A DNA stretch of 64,000 nucleotides from Methylobacterium sp. GXS13 (GCF_001455965.1 NZ_LKKO01000027.1:1-64000); one strand, 5' to 3'; numbered from the stretch's first letter, positions 26,785-36,580 are shown. A program made the numbers and translations. The notes: generated from the sequence alone by a model not told the origin.

Positions 26785-26890
26785 CGGGGTTCTCCGTGGG
26801 GGCGACGGGGGCAGTGAGGGCGTCGGCGGCCGGATCGGAGTCCGGCCGCCGGTCGGGAGATCGCCGCGCGGTGCGCGGGGATCGCGGGTC

Positions 26891-27811
26891 TCAGGCGCGG
26901 CGGGTGCCGTAGGAATCGACCAGGGTCTCGGTCTTCGGGGCGCCGAGGCGGCCGCCCAGGAAAGCGGCCAACGCGCCGAGGATCAGGGCGAGGGCGGCGT
27001 AGAAGGCGCCCTGGGTAGCCGCCGACTTGGCGGCGACGGCCGCGGCCTCAGCCTTCTGCTTGGCCGTGGCGACCGCCTGGTCGTACTGCTTCTCGTAGTC
27101 CTGGATCTGCTGCTTGGCCTGATCGACCGGGATGCCCTGCGCCTTGGCGAGTGCGTCGGCCGCACGGGTCTCGGCCTGCTGCTTCTGGGCCGGGTCACCG
27201 GTCAGAACCGCGCGGACCGCCGCCACGGCCGCGTCACGCGCCGCCTGCGGATCCTGGCCGGACGCCTGCTGGCGCACGGTGCTCTCGATCCCGTCGAGCG
27301 GGTTCGAGATCTTGGACAGCGAGGGTGCCGCGGCCTGGGCCGCCGTCTGCACGGTGCCGCCGACCAGGTTGCCGGCACCGCTGAGCGTGGTGGCCACGCC
27401 GTTGAAGGCGCCGCCGACGATCCCGCCCACCGCCGAGGTCAGCAGGTAGAGGACGACCAGGGTGGTCACCGACCAGGACACCAGGCCGTGCAGGCCGGCC
27501 GCGCCGCCCACCGGCTTGCCCGAGAGCCGCCCGGCCATAAAGCCGCCGATCAGCGAGGCGACGATGCCCGAGGCCACGAACCAGATGCCGGCGCTCATCG
27601 ACAGGGTCGAGGCGGCGGGGTTGTCGGCGGCATTCATGCCGACGCTCGACAGGCCGATGCCGACACCGAGCATGTTCAGGATCACCTGGGCGACCAGCGC
27701 CGTGGTGGCGCCGGCGAAGATCGCACCCCACGACACCTGGTGGAGAAGGACGGTGCGCGCGTCGCTCGTATGAGCGAGCGGCGCGGTCGAGAGGTTGGGG
27801 GATGCTGTCAC
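26891..27811 (-). CDS. PhnA-like multi-pass membrane protein
   Basis: The 306-residue protein has about five hydrophobic segments. They begin VSWGAIFAGATTALVAQVIL, WFVASGIVASLIGGFMAGRL, LVSWSVTTLVVLYLLTSAVG and a Gly-rich stretch, with a C-terminal pair AFYAALALILGALAAFLGGR. Between residues about 175 and 265 lies a charged, Ala/Gln-rich coiled-coil stretch with KQQIQDYEKQYDQAVATAKQ. Proteins of this type are annotated 'PhnA-like' in Methylobacterium without function. It heads a possible stress cluster with CsbD-like 28196 upstream on the same strand. Confidence 0.7.
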   Translation of the reverse strand: MTASPNLSTAPLAHTSDARTVLLHQVSWGAIFAGATTALVAQVILNMLGVGIGLSSVGMNAADNPAASTLSMSAGIWFVASGIVASLIGGFMAGRLSGKPVGGAAGLHGLVSWSVTTLVVLYLLTSAVGGIVGGAFNGVATTLSGAGNLVGGTVQTAAQAAAPSLSKISNPLDGIESTVRQQASGQDPQAARDAAVAAVRAVLTGDPAQKQQAETRAADALAKAQGIPVDQAKQQIQDYEKQYDQAVATAKQKAEAAAVAAKSAATQGAFYAALALILGALAAFLGGRLGAPKTETLVDSYGTRRA

Positions 27812-27851
27812 TGTGTACTCCTGGTCGTCGGGTCGAGAAGGGCGCTCGCGC

Positions 27852-28196
27852 TCAGCGGCGGGCGTGCATGAGGAGGGCGAGGCCGTAGCCGACGGCGCCG
27901 GCGATCAGCAGCGCGACGAGCGGGCTCTCCTCGACCTGCTGGGCCACGGCGCGGGTGCCCCGGCGGGCGTAGTCGCCGGCATGCTGGTAGGCGTCCTCGG
28001 CGTAGTGGCCGGCCTCGTTGGCGACGGTGCGGGCCGTGTCCTTGGCCTGGCCGTAGAGGTTCTCAGCCGAGCCCTGTGCCTCGCGGAAGCGCCCCTCGAC
28101 CGAGTCGCCCTTCGAGCCGGTGAGGTCGCCCACGGCGCCCTGGGCCTTGCCGACGAATTCCTTGGCGGCGCCGGTCACGCGATCGGTATCAACCAT
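27852..28196 (-). CDS. CsbD-like stress protein with C-terminal membrane anchor
   Basis: The start at ATG 28196 follows GGAGAGACATC. The 114-residue protein has an N-terminal CsbD-like domain (DRVTGAAKEFVGKAQGAVGD; SVEGRFREAQGSAENLYGQA) and then helical repeats and a C-terminal membrane segment (LVALLIAGAVGYGLALLMHA) of the YqjD/ElaB type. CsbD proteins are general-stress markers. A longer frame upstream lacks a ribosome site and is not used. Confidence 0.8.
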   Translation of the reverse strand: MVDTDRVTGAAKEFVGKAQGAVGDLTGSKGDSVEGRFREAQGSAENLYGQAKDTARTVANEAGHYAEDAYQHAGDYARRGTRAVAQQVEESPLVALLIAGAVGYGLALLMHARR

Positions 28197-28507
28197 GATG
28201 TCTCTCCTGTTTGTGCGTTGAGGTCTGGGGTGTCTGGTGTGCGCCGCTCGACCCGGATGGCGCGTGGCGCGGCCTTCCGGGTTTCGCGTCGGACTTCTAC
28301 GAAGCGTGTGGAGCCCGGCCCGTCGCGGCGATGCCGCGCCTCCGGGCCGATGGCTCCGATCAGTGAACCCGAGATCGGACCGGGAGTTGCCGGCATGTTC
28401 GTCTCGACTTCGAAATTGGCGTGTCCCGCGCGGTGGATTCAACGAAGACCGCAGGTGGGGCCTGATTTGCTCAGATCAATAGTGAATTCATACCGGTATT
28501 CTCCGAC
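28197..28507. other. Intergenic between CsbD-like and PAS-LuxR genes
   Basis: No gene is supported. I looked for the GGAAC-N16/17-CGTT stress promoter before the CsbD-like gene and did not find it. No terminator with a T-run was found after the PAS-LuxR stop. Confidence 0.4.
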
Positions 28508-29968
28508 TTATGTACTGGCCTCCCTGGTGGTGAAGCCGTTGTCCCGGCCCCACACGATCACCTCGGTGCGCTTGTGGACGCCGAGCTTGCGGTAGAGCGA
28601 GGCGGCGTGGTTGCGCACGGTGTTGCGCGACAGGTTCAGCCGCTTGGCGATGGCCTCGTCCGAGAGGCCGGCGCAGACCAGCCCGAGGATCTGGCGCTCC
28701 CGGACCGTGAGGCTCTGGACGCCCTCGTCGGCGCTGTCGCGGCCGGGATGCCGGAGGCCGGCGAGCTTCTCGATCAGGCCGCGGCTGAACCACGAGGTAT
28801 CGGCCATCACGGTCTCGATCGCGGTGAACAGCTCGCGCTCGGACCGCTTGCGCTCGGTGATGTCCTGCAGCACCGCGAGCACGTAGTCGTCCTCGCCGAT
28901 CACCACCCGCTCGGCCGACACGAGGCAGTCGATCTCGGTCCCGTCCTCGTGGCGCATGCAGGTCTCGAGGCCGAGCACGTAGCCCGTGCGCCGGACCGTC
29001 GCCTCGAACTTGGCGCGGGCGGAATTCGACACCCACAGACCCATCTCCTCGGCGGAGCGTCCGACGGTCTTGTCCTGGCCGTAGCCGAAGATCCGCGGGA
29101 AGGCCTCGTTGATGGCCGTGACGGCGAAGCCGTCGGCCCGGGCGAGCAGCGTCGGCACCGGCGTCATCCGGAACGCGGTGGCAAAGCGCGCCTCGCTCTG
29201 GCGCAGGGAGGTCTCGGCCTTCTTTCGCAGCTCCAGATCCGCGAAGGTGAAGAGCATGCACGGCTCATCGCCCATCTCGATCGGCTGTCCGGCCACGATG
29301 ACGAAGCGGGTGCCGCCATCCGGCAGGTGCAGGCAGGCCTCCATCTGGGGGATGGTCGCGCCCGCATTGAGCCGCGTTACGGCCAGCTCGCGCTGCTTGG
29401 CATCGGCCAGCACGTCGACCTCGTAGACGCTGCGCCCGATCACCGCGTCGCGGGTGTGGCCGGTCATCTCCAGGAAGCCGGCATTGACCCGGACGTGGCG
29501 CAGGTCGGACAGCCGGGTGATCACGGCCGGCGCCGGGTTGGCGTTGAAGGTCTTCTCGAACCGCTCCTCGGCCTCGAATTGCGGCGTGACGTTCTGGAGG
29601 ATCAGCGCCAGGCAGCTCGGCTGCCCCGCGTGGTCGGTGGCGACCAGGCTGCGCAGGGAATGGACGAAGGCGACGTCCGGCTGATCGGTGCGCACCACCT
29701 CGACGATGACGTCGTGGAACGTCTCGCCCCGGACCACCCGCTCGATCGGGTAATGCTCGGGCGGCCGGTTGTTGCGGTAGCGGACCGAGAACCGGCCCCG
29801 GTAGGCGTCGACGGTCTCGCCCAGTTCCTCCAGGCTGCCGGCCCCATGCATGGCCAGGGCGGCGTCGTTGGCCCAGGTGATCGTCTGGTCCGGCTCGACC
29901 AGGATCACGCCCTCGGTCAGGCCGGCGATGATCTGCCTCAGCTCATGTCTGTCGACGCCCGCGGTCAC
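28508..29968 (-). CDS. Multi-PAS LuxR-type regulator
   Basis: I place the start at GTG 29968 (VTAGVDRHELRQIIAGLTEG), since a longer frame from TTG 30055 would cover a strong promoter at 30020-30044. The 486-residue protein has four PAS-type domains: around LTEGVILVEPDQTITWANDA, then at RFEKTFNANPAPAVITRLSD, then FATAFRMTPVPTLLARADGF, plus a shorter one between. The C-terminal LuxR HTH is SLTVRERQILGLVCAGLSDE with AKRLNLSRNTVRNHAASLYR. It has no receiver domain. It probably acts in the general stress response given the EcfG-type promoter. Confidence 0.85.
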   Translation of the reverse strand: MTAGVDRHELRQIIAGLTEGVILVEPDQTITWANDAALAMHGAGSLEELGETVDAYRGRFSVRYRNNRPPEHYPIERVVRGETFHDVIVEVVRTDQPDVAFVHSLRSLVATDHAGQPSCLALILQNVTPQFEAEERFEKTFNANPAPAVITRLSDLRHVRVNAGFLEMTGHTRDAVIGRSVYEVDVLADAKQRELAVTRLNAGATIPQMEACLHLPDGGTRFVIVAGQPIEMGDEPCMLFTFADLELRKKAETSLRQSEARFATAFRMTPVPTLLARADGFAVTAINEAFPRIFGYGQDKTVGRSAEEMGLWVSNSARAKFEATVRRTGYVLGLETCMRHEDGTEIDCLVSAERVVIGEDDYVLAVLQDITERKRSERELFTAIETVMADTSWFSRGLIEKLAGLRHPGRDSADEGVQSLTVRERQILGLVCAGLSDEAIAKRLNLSRNTVRNHAASLYRKLGVHKRTEVIVWGRDNGFTTREAST

Positions 29969-30019
29969 GGTGGTTCGTCTGCCTCGCCTGATGCGATCCG
30001 GACTGGATCGGCGGCGGGT

Positions 30020-30044
30020 AACAGGCGGCGGACCCGGTTGTTCC
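30020..30044 (-). promoter_or_regulatory. EcfG-type general-stress promoter
   Basis: On the minus strand GGAAC (30044-30040) is followed by 16 bases and TGTT (30023-30020). The alphaproteobacterial EcfG consensus is GGAAC-N16/17-CGTT, so one base differs in the -10. It lies 52 bases before the proposed GTG start at 29968. Confidence 0.6.
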
Positions 30045-30465
30045 GTTGTGCGCAACCAATGTGCTGGTATATTTTACTTAGGATCGTAATCGGCCGTCGT
30101 GGTGCAACGGAAGTGCGGGCAGCCGAGGTTTTGAACCTTTCGATGCGGGTTTTCGCGCGGGTCGTCGCCCGGCTCCAAAACCCGCCGCCATCCAACGAGA
30201 AGCTCCTGGCTGCGCTCACGGCCCTGTCCGATCCCCCGAAGCGCCACTGGCTTGGCGCGACGCTGCCCTCGCCGAAGTGGTCAAGAGGGGGGTCGTTCCC
30301 GGTATCGGGCGAGGGCTATGAAACGACCGCGTGGAGCGCGTTTCCCGAACGCGACGGATCTCCCGTGGTGTGAGCCCCATCAGCTTTGGATTGTGCGGCT
30401 GCTTGCGACCCAACACAGTCGTACAAGCAGCTACGAGGGCCGCACGAAAGCGGACATAGGCTGGG
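30045..30465. other. Intergenic, no supported gene
   Basis: A frame on the plus strand near 30113-30373 (MRVFARVVARLQNPPPSNEK from ATG 30143) is open but lacks a ribosome site and family resemblance. I see no other feature. Confidence 0.35.
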
Positions 30466-30660
30466 GTGAAACTCGACGACGCAAATGACCCGTTGCGAAC
30501 TTTCCGCCGCCCAGCCTCGCTCAAGTTCATCGAGACCACGCTCCAGGTCGGCAAACCCGTTACCCTTATCTGCCACGCCCTTAGCGTGTTGCCTCACAAT
30601 CAGGGGCCCGATGGCAAGCCGCTGGTCGAGGGCAAGGCCGTCACCGGCTTCGGTCGCCTG
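30466..30660 (+). pseudogene. DJ-1/PfpI-family protein, internal fragment
   Basis: The open plus-strand frame reads SLKFIETTLQVGKPVTLICH, then ALSVLPHNQGPDGKPLVEGK and AVTGF. This matches the nucleophile elbow (Cys-His in the [AV]-[IV]-C-H-[AG] motif) and the following G-K-x-V-T-G-F segment of DJ-1/PfpI glutamine amidotransferase-like proteins. The N-terminal 100 residues and everything past the VTGF motif are gone, replaced by GRLPRGVRL. It is a decayed relic between two gene blocks. Confidence 0.7.
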
Positions 30661-30735
30661 CCCCGCGGCGTCCGCCTCCCGACGCAAGCTGCGAGGGCCT
30701 AGGGAATGGCCAGCCGGCGCCCGTAACGGCGGGCC

Positions 30736-31299
30736 CTAGGCTGGTAGAAGCCCCGAGGCCTGGTAGCTCTCGATCAGGCTGTCGAATTGCGCGACGTCCG
30801 AGCGGCTCCGCGCGTAGAGTTGGGCGCCGGACACCGCGGCGAAGATCGCCCGCGCCCGCGCCTCGCTCTCCTTAGGCTTCACCGCCCCGGCCATGACCAG
30901 CACCTTTGCGAGCCACGCGACGTTGACGTCGGCGAAGCCCCGCGCTTCCCGCTGCACCGTCTCCGGCAGGTTGGCGTACTCGGCCGACATGAAGCTGCAT
31001 AGGCAAAGCCTGTTCCCGTCCTCCAGCGAGCGCCGGAAGGTGCTCGGGTAGAGCCGTAGGCATTCCAGTGGGTCGCCGGTCTTCTCCAGCATGGCGTCGA
31101 GCTCGACCGCGATGTCCTCCCAGTAGCGCCGTGCTACGGCCGCGCCGAGGTCCGCCTTGCTGGCGAAGTGGTGGTAGATACTCGCGGCCTTGATGCCGAC
31201 CTCGGCGGCGAGGTCGCGGTAGCTTAAGCCGCCGTAGCCGTGCGCCTGCGCGGTCTTCCGCGCGGCGGCCAGGATCGTTTCCTTCGCGTTCGTGCTCAC
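30736..31299 (-). CDS. TetR-family repressor
   Basis: The 187-residue protein has the TetR N-terminal HTH at about residues 8-55 (ETILAAARKTAQAHGYGGLS; DLAAEVGIKAASIYHHFASK). The C-terminal ligand domain (LECLRLYPSTFRRSLEDGNR; CLCSFMSAEYANLP) resembles TetR_C_11/AcuR-type domains. It is divergent from the amidase at 31425. Two related palindromes (31326-31339 and 31385-31398) in the shared gap are probable operators, so it probably represses itself and the amidase. Confidence 0.88.
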   Translation of the reverse strand: MSTNAKETILAAARKTAQAHGYGGLSYRDLAAEVGIKAASIYHHFASKADLGAAVARRYWEDIAVELDAMLEKTGDPLECLRLYPSTFRRSLEDGNRLCLCSFMSAEYANLPETVQREARGFADVNVAWLAKVLVMAGAVKPKESEARARAIFAAVSGAQLYARSRSDVAQFDSLIESYQASGLLPA

Positions 31300-31325
31300 C
31301 CTGACTCCGCGTTCAAACTCAAAAC

Positions 31326-31339
31326 CTACCGATCGTTAG
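31326..31339. promoter_or_regulatory. Putative TetR operator 1
   Basis: CTACCGATCGTTAG is a palindrome with 12 of 14 positions symmetric around CGATCG. The related inverted sequence CTAACGACAGGTAG lies 59 bases away (operator 2). It lies 27 bases before the TetR start. Confidence 0.65.
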
Positions 31340-31384
31340 TTAGGGATTGACGAACCAAAAATCCAGACCTAACTCCAGCCCTGC

Positions 31385-31398
31385 CTAACGACAGGTAG
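31385..31398. promoter_or_regulatory. Putative TetR operator 2
   Basis: CTAACGACAGGTAG is within a longer palindrome (GCCTA ... TAGGC) and equals the reverse complement of operator 1 at 12 of 14 positions. It ends 27 bases before the amidase ATG, the same distance as operator 1 from the TetR start, fitting repression of both genes. Confidence 0.65.
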
Positions 31399-31424
31399 GC
31401 AAACCATAGGGCAGGGACACGGAT

Positions 31425-32831
31425 ATGACTCAGGACATCATCTTCTCCGACGCGACCGGGCTCGCCGAGCTAATCCGGACCAAGCAGCTCTCGGTCGTCG
31501 AGGTCGTCCAAGCGCACCTCGACCGCATCGAGGCCATCGACCCCAAGGTCAACGCCATCGTCACCGTCGCGGAAGGCGCGCTCGCCGCCGCCCGGGCCGC
31601 CGAGGCCGCGGTCATGGCCGGCAAGGCGCTCGGGCCGCTCCACGGGGTGCCGTTCACCGTGAAGGACTCCATCGACACTGCAGGCGTAATGACCCAGCGG
31701 GGCTCGCCGATCTTCAAGGGCCGGGTACCGGACGCCGACGCCACCAGCGTCGCCCGGATGAAGAAAGCCGGCGGCATCCTACTCGCCAAGACCAACCTGC
31801 CCGAGTTCTCCTACTGGATTGAGAGCGACAACCTGCTCTCCGGCCGCTCCAACAACCCCTGGGACCTCGACCGCACGCCCGGCGGCTCCAGCGGCGGCGA
31901 GTCGGCGGCCATCGCGGCGGGCATGTCGCCGTTGGGCCTGGGCACCGACCTGGCTATCTCGGTCCGCGGCCCGGCTGCTCAGACCGGTATCGTCTCGCTG
32001 AAAGCCACCCACGGGCGCGTGCCGATGACCGGCATCTGGCCGCGCGCACCGCGCCGCTTCTGGCACGTCGGCCCGATGGCCCGCTCAATCCGCGATCTCG
32101 CGCTCGCCTTCTCGCAACTCGCCGGCCCCGACGGGCAGGACGCGTTCGCGAGCAGCACCGTCCCGTTCGACGCCGGTCTCGGCGCCGCGTCCGACCGGAA
32201 GCTGCGGGTCGGCTGGATGGTCGGTCCGGGCTTCGGCCCCATCGACACGCAGGTCGCGGCGACCGTAAAGGCGGCGGCCGAGGCCCTCAGGGGTGAGGGG
32301 CACCACGTCGAGGAGGTGCGTATCCCGGCTCTTGAGCGCGATTTTGCTCTCGACGTCTTTAACAAGCTCCACGTCATGGAGATGAAACCCGCCTTCCGCG
32401 AGGCGACCGCCGGGCACAAGAACCAGATGTACAAGATGGCCAAGACCATGCTGTCGCTGCCCGACACCTCGATGAAGGACTACGTCGCGGCAGAGCAGGC
32501 GGCAGAGCGGCTCCGAGACGGCTACGCGGCCTACTTCCGGGACTTCGACGTGCTCATGACCCCGGTGCTGCCCATTCCCGCGCACAAACACGGCATCCAG
32601 GAACTCGTCGTTAACGGCGAGACAGTTGACCTGACCTACCTGCAGGGCGCGACCGTGCCCCTGAATGTGACGGGTTTGCCAGGACTGTCGATGCGGTTCG
32701 GGACGAGCCGCGAGGGCCTGCCGATCAACGTGCAGTTGGTGGGAAGCTGGCAGGCGGAGACGACTCTCCTGCACGCTGCCTCGGTGCTGGAGGCCGTGAG
32801 CCCGGTCCGCGGGCTACATCCGAGCCTCTGA
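31425..32831 (+). CDS. Amidase (amidase-signature family)
   Basis: The 468-residue cytosolic hydrolase has the Ser-cisSer-Lys triad: Lys in GVPFTVKDSIDTAG (about residue 85), Ser in DRTPGGSSGGESAAIAAG and the nucleophile region TDLAISVRGPAAQTG. Most relatives read TDxGGSIRxPA at the last motif; here it is LAISVR, with the Ser retained but the preceding Gly-Gly lost, which may alter the oxyanion hole. The family hydrolyses amides of many kinds; the substrate is not given by sequence. It is divergent from, and probably controlled by, the TetR gene. Confidence 0.88.
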   Translation: MTQDIIFSDATGLAELIRTKQLSVVEVVQAHLDRIEAIDPKVNAIVTVAEGALAAARAAEAAVMAGKALGPLHGVPFTVKDSIDTAGVMTQRGSPIFKGRVPDADATSVARMKKAGGILLAKTNLPEFSYWIESDNLLSGRSNNPWDLDRTPGGSSGGESAAIAAGMSPLGLGTDLAISVRGPAAQTGIVSLKATHGRVPMTGIWPRAPRRFWHVGPMARSIRDLALAFSQLAGPDGQDAFASSTVPFDAGLGAASDRKLRVGWMVGPGFGPIDTQVAATVKAAAEALRGEGHHVEEVRIPALERDFALDVFNKLHVMEMKPAFREATAGHKNQMYKMAKTMLSLPDTSMKDYVAAEQAAERLRDGYAAYFRDFDVLMTPVLPIPAHKHGIQELVVNGETVDLTYLQGATVPLNVTGLPGLSMRFGTSREGLPINVQLVGSWQAETTLLHAASVLEAVSPVRGLHPSL

Positions 32832-33180
32832 CGGGTGCGATCGAGGCCGGAGATCTGTCCGGCCCCGGACCCCTGAGATGGTAAGGTCGTACGGCGGCTG
32901 TCTATGGCGTGACGGGCGGCATCGACCCACGGACGTTGTGGCCGCGTGACCGACCATTCCATCTCAACGGCAGCAGTCGGGCTTCAAGCGGCCCTTCAAG
33001 TGGGTTCGCCCGAAGGTCGTCTGATGGCGCAAAGCTGTCGGCCGTTCGCTCGGGTTGATCGTCGGCTTTTCAGGTTTCGCCGCCCTAAAGCAGACTGGCA
33101 AGAAACCACCCACCGCGGACATTGTGACAGCTGCTCCGGTTGCGTTCAGACCTCGGTCTGCTTCGCCGCACCCGAACACG
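32832..33180. other. Intergenic with repeat-like minus-strand sequence
   Basis: A minus-strand frame (MSAVGGFLPVCFRAAKPEKP) is of the kind often mis-annotated from a widespread intergenic repeat in this group. I do not count it as a gene. No other feature is seen. Confidence 0.4.
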
Positions 33181-33209
33181 AAAAAGGGCGGCTCCCGCAG
33201 GAACCGCCC
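33181..33209 (-). terminator. Rho-independent terminator of rplM-rpsI
   Basis: On the minus strand GGGCGGTTCC pairs with GGAGCCGCCC around a TGCG loop (one G-T wobble), followed by five T. It lies 29 bases after the rpsI stop. Confidence 0.8.
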
Positions 33210-33237
33210 TTTCGCAAATCGTCGATAAAACCGGGGA

Positions 33238-33723
33238 TCAGCGCTTCGAGAACTGGAAGCTGCGGCGGGCCTTCTTGCGGCCGTACTTCTTGCGCTCGAC
33301 CACGCGGGCGTCGCGGGTGAGGAAGCCTTCGCGCTTCAGCGGCGCGCGCAGCTCCGGCTCGTAGTAGGTCAGCGCCTTCGAGAGACCGTGGCGCACGGCG
33401 CCGGCCTGACCCGAGAGACCGCCGCCGGCGACCGTGACGTTGATGTCGTACTGGTCGACGCGGCCAGCGATCTCCAGCGGCTGGCGCAGGATCATGCGCA
33501 GCACCGGACGGGCGAAGTAGACCTCGACCGGGCGCTTGTTGATCGTGACCGTGCCGTTGCCGGGCTTGATCCAGACGCGGGCGACCGCGTCCTTGCGCTT
33601 GCCGGTGGCGTAGGCGCGGCCCTGCGCATCCAGCTTCTGGATGTGGACCGGGGCCTCGTTGGCGGGGTCGACCGCGCCGGTATTCGCCCGGTTGAGGTCG
33701 GCGAGGGACTGGAGGGTCGCCAT
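33238..33723 (-). CDS. rpsI: 30S ribosomal protein S9
   Basis: The 161-residue protein has the S9 core: [60 protein letters not shown] and the basic tail [15 protein letters not shown], whose end reaches the P-site tRNA. I choose ATG 33723 ([10 protein letters not shown]), not the TTG six bases earlier that overlaps the rplM stop. The N-terminal 35 residues are the extension usual in Rhizobiales. It is co-transcribed with rplM, with a two-base gap. Confidence 0.96.
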   Translation of the reverse strand: MATLQSLADLNRANTGAVDPANEAPVHIQKLDAQGRAYATGKRKDAVARVWIKPGNGTVTINKRPVEVYFARPVLRMILRQPLEIAGRVDQYDINVTVAGGGLSGQAGAVRHGLSKALTYYEPELRAPLKREGFLTRDARVVERKKYGRKKARRSFQFSKR

Positions 33724-33725
33724 GA

Positions 33726-34187
33726 TCAAGCGCTCACGTTCTTGCGGTTGAGGGCGCCGACGTCGAGCGCCTGCGGCTGCTGGGCGACGTGCGGGTGCTC
33801 GGCGCCCTTGTAGACGCGGAGGTTGCCGAGGATCTGCCGGAAGAGCGGGCCGCGGGGCAGCATGCGCTCGACGGCCTTCTCGACGACGCGCTCGGGGAAG
33901 CGCCCTTCGAGAATGAACTTGGCCGTGCGCTCCTTGATCCCGCCCGGGTAGCCGGTGTGGTAGTAGTAGCGCTTCTGGACGTACTTGCGGCCGGTGAACT
34001 TCACCTTGTCCGCGTTGACGACGATCACGTGGTCACCGCAATCGACGTGGGGCGTGTAGGCGGCCTTGTGCTTGCCGCGCAGGCGCATGGCGACGATCGA
34101 GGCGAGGCGGCCGACGACGAGGCCCTCCGCGTCGATCACGATCCACTTCTTGTCGACCTCGGCGGGCTTTAGCGAGGTGGTCTTCAT
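33726..34187 (-). CDS. rplM: 50S ribosomal protein L13
   Basis: The 153-residue protein ([20 protein letters not shown]) has the L13 signature [19 protein letters not shown] stretch ([20 protein letters not shown]) and [15 protein letters not shown] loop ([20 protein letters not shown]). ATG 34187 is the start; the longer frame to 34283 lies in the leader. Two hairpins precede it (34201-34220 and 34257-34291). In other bacteria L13 represses its own operon from the leader. Confidence 0.96.
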   Translation of the reverse strand: MKTTSLKPAEVDKKWIVIDAEGLVVGRLASIVAMRLRGKHKAAYTPHVDCGDHVIVVNADKVKFTGRKYVQKRYYYHTGYPGGIKERTAKFILEGRFPERVVEKAVERMLPRGPLFRQILGNLRVYKGAEHPHVAQQPQALDVGALNRKNVSA

Positions 34188-34200
34188 GGTGAGATCCCAG

Positions 34201-34220
34201 GGTTCCGACGCGCCGGAACC
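34201..34220 (-). promoter_or_regulatory. Leader hairpin just before rplM
   Basis: GGTTCCG at 34201-34207 pairs with CGGAACC at 34214-34220 around a six-base loop. It ends 14 bases before the rplM start codon, next to the ribosome site, where it could affect initiation. Confidence 0.45.
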
Positions 34221-34256
34221 CCGACGGATCGGGACGCGGACAGCCTCGGGGTGCCG

Positions 34257-34291
34257 AAAAACGAGCCGCCGCGTGGGGAGCACGCGGCGGC
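34257..34291 (-). promoter_or_regulatory. Attenuator-like hairpin in the rplM leader
   Basis: On the minus strand an 11-bp perfect stem (GCCGCCGCGTG / CACGCGGCGGC, 34265-34291, five-base loop) is followed by TCGTTTTT. It has the form of an intrinsic terminator placed 70 bases upstream of the rplM ATG, either ending an upstream transcript or attenuating this operon. Confidence 0.5.
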
Positions 34292-34404
34292 GACGGCCGG
34301 TGGATAGCCGGGGATACCCGGCCCGTCAACCGATAAAATCGAAATCCCGAAAACGTCATGTTCTGGAATGACTTCGCGTTAGCGGTATCATGATACCGCG
34401 CCGC

Positions 34405-35007
34405 TCACCCCGGGCGCTTGCCCCGCTCGGCGATGGTGAGCCGCTGGACGCCCCGGCCGGCCAGAACCGGCTTGCGCGAGGTCAGGATGCGCGAGTTCAC
34501 CCCGGTCCAGCCGATCTCGCCCGAGAGCCGGCCGTACTCGATCTTCGGGCAGCGGTTCATGATCACCGTGAGCCCGCGCGCCTCGGCCCGGGCGGCCGCC
34601 GCGTCGTCGCGCACGCCGAGCTGCATCCAGATCACCTTCGGCAGCGGGTCGAGGGCGAGCGCCTCGTCCACCAGGGGGCCGGCGGCGGCGGAATTGCGGA
34701 AGATCTCGACCATGTCGATCGGCTCCGGGATCTCCGCGAGGGTGGCCACCACCCGCCGCCCGAGCAGATCCTGCCCGGCGAGGCCCGGATTGACCGGAAC
34801 CACCGCATAGCCCCGGTCGAGCAGGTATTTGAGCACGATCCAGCTCGGGCGGGCCGGGTTCGCGGAGGCGCCGACCAGGGCGATCGTGCGCGTGTCGTTC
34901 AGGATTTTTCGGATCTGCGCCTCGGGATAGCGCGCGTGCCGGGCGGCGAAGTCGGGATCCGGCGCGTCCGGGGGCAGCGTCCCTCGGCTGTCATTGGTCT
35001 GGTGCAT
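34405..35007 (-). CDS. CoA-binding domain protein
   Basis: The frame from ATG 35007 (MHQTNDSRGTLPPDAPDPDF) gives 200 residues; a GTG at 35046 is possible. The Rossmann-like CoA-binding fold (YccU type) shows as TIALVGASANPARPSWIVLK, YAVVPVNPGLAGQDLLGRRV and EIPEPIDMVEIFRNSAAAGP, with KVIWMQLGVRDDAAAARAEA and the conserved C-terminal MNRCPKIEYGRL. Ligand and reaction are unknown. Monocistronic between the rplM leader and a REP-like repeat. Confidence 0.85.
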   Translation of the reverse strand: MHQTNDSRGTLPPDAPDPDFAARHARYPEAQIRKILNDTRTIALVGASANPARPSWIVLKYLLDRGYAVVPVNPGLAGQDLLGRRVVATLAEIPEPIDMVEIFRNSAAAGPLVDEALALDPLPKVIWMQLGVRDDAAAARAEARGLTVIMNRCPKIEYGRLSGEIGWTGVNSRILTSRKPVLAGRGVQRLTIAERGKRPG

Positions 35008-35069
35008 GCCCGCCGCTCCCGCCGTACCATACGGTTTCCCGCTCACGTGCTCGGCCTTTCGACCCGCGC

Positions 35070-35162
35070 CGTCATCGCGAGCGTAGCGAAGCGACCCAGG
35101 GACACGCTACGGTCAGGGATCGCCGCGCGGCCCTAGGTTGCTTCGCTGCGCTCGCAATGACG
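35070..35162. repeat. Inverted pair of REP-like sequences
   Basis: GTCATCGCGAGCGTAGCGAA (from 35071) and TTGCTTCGCTGCGCTCGCAA (from 35139) are arms of an inverted pair separated by about 35 bases. Each arm has the GTCAT-GCGAGCG-AGCGAAGC form of REP palindromes common in alphaproteobacterial genomes. It separates the CoA-binding gene from the dehydrogenase gene. Confidence 0.7.
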
Positions 35163-35233
35163 GTGAGAGTGCAGCGCGCTATCAACGGGACGCCGCATCA
35201 TCGCAGGGCCATGGTTCGCGCGGAAGGGGGTTG

Positions 35234-36580
<1,347 letters not shown>

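Noticed and set aside
32964..33179. Minus-strand ORF beginning MSAVGGFLPVCFRA
   Set aside because: It resembles intergenic repeats often annotated as hypothetical proteins, and has no supporting ribosome site.
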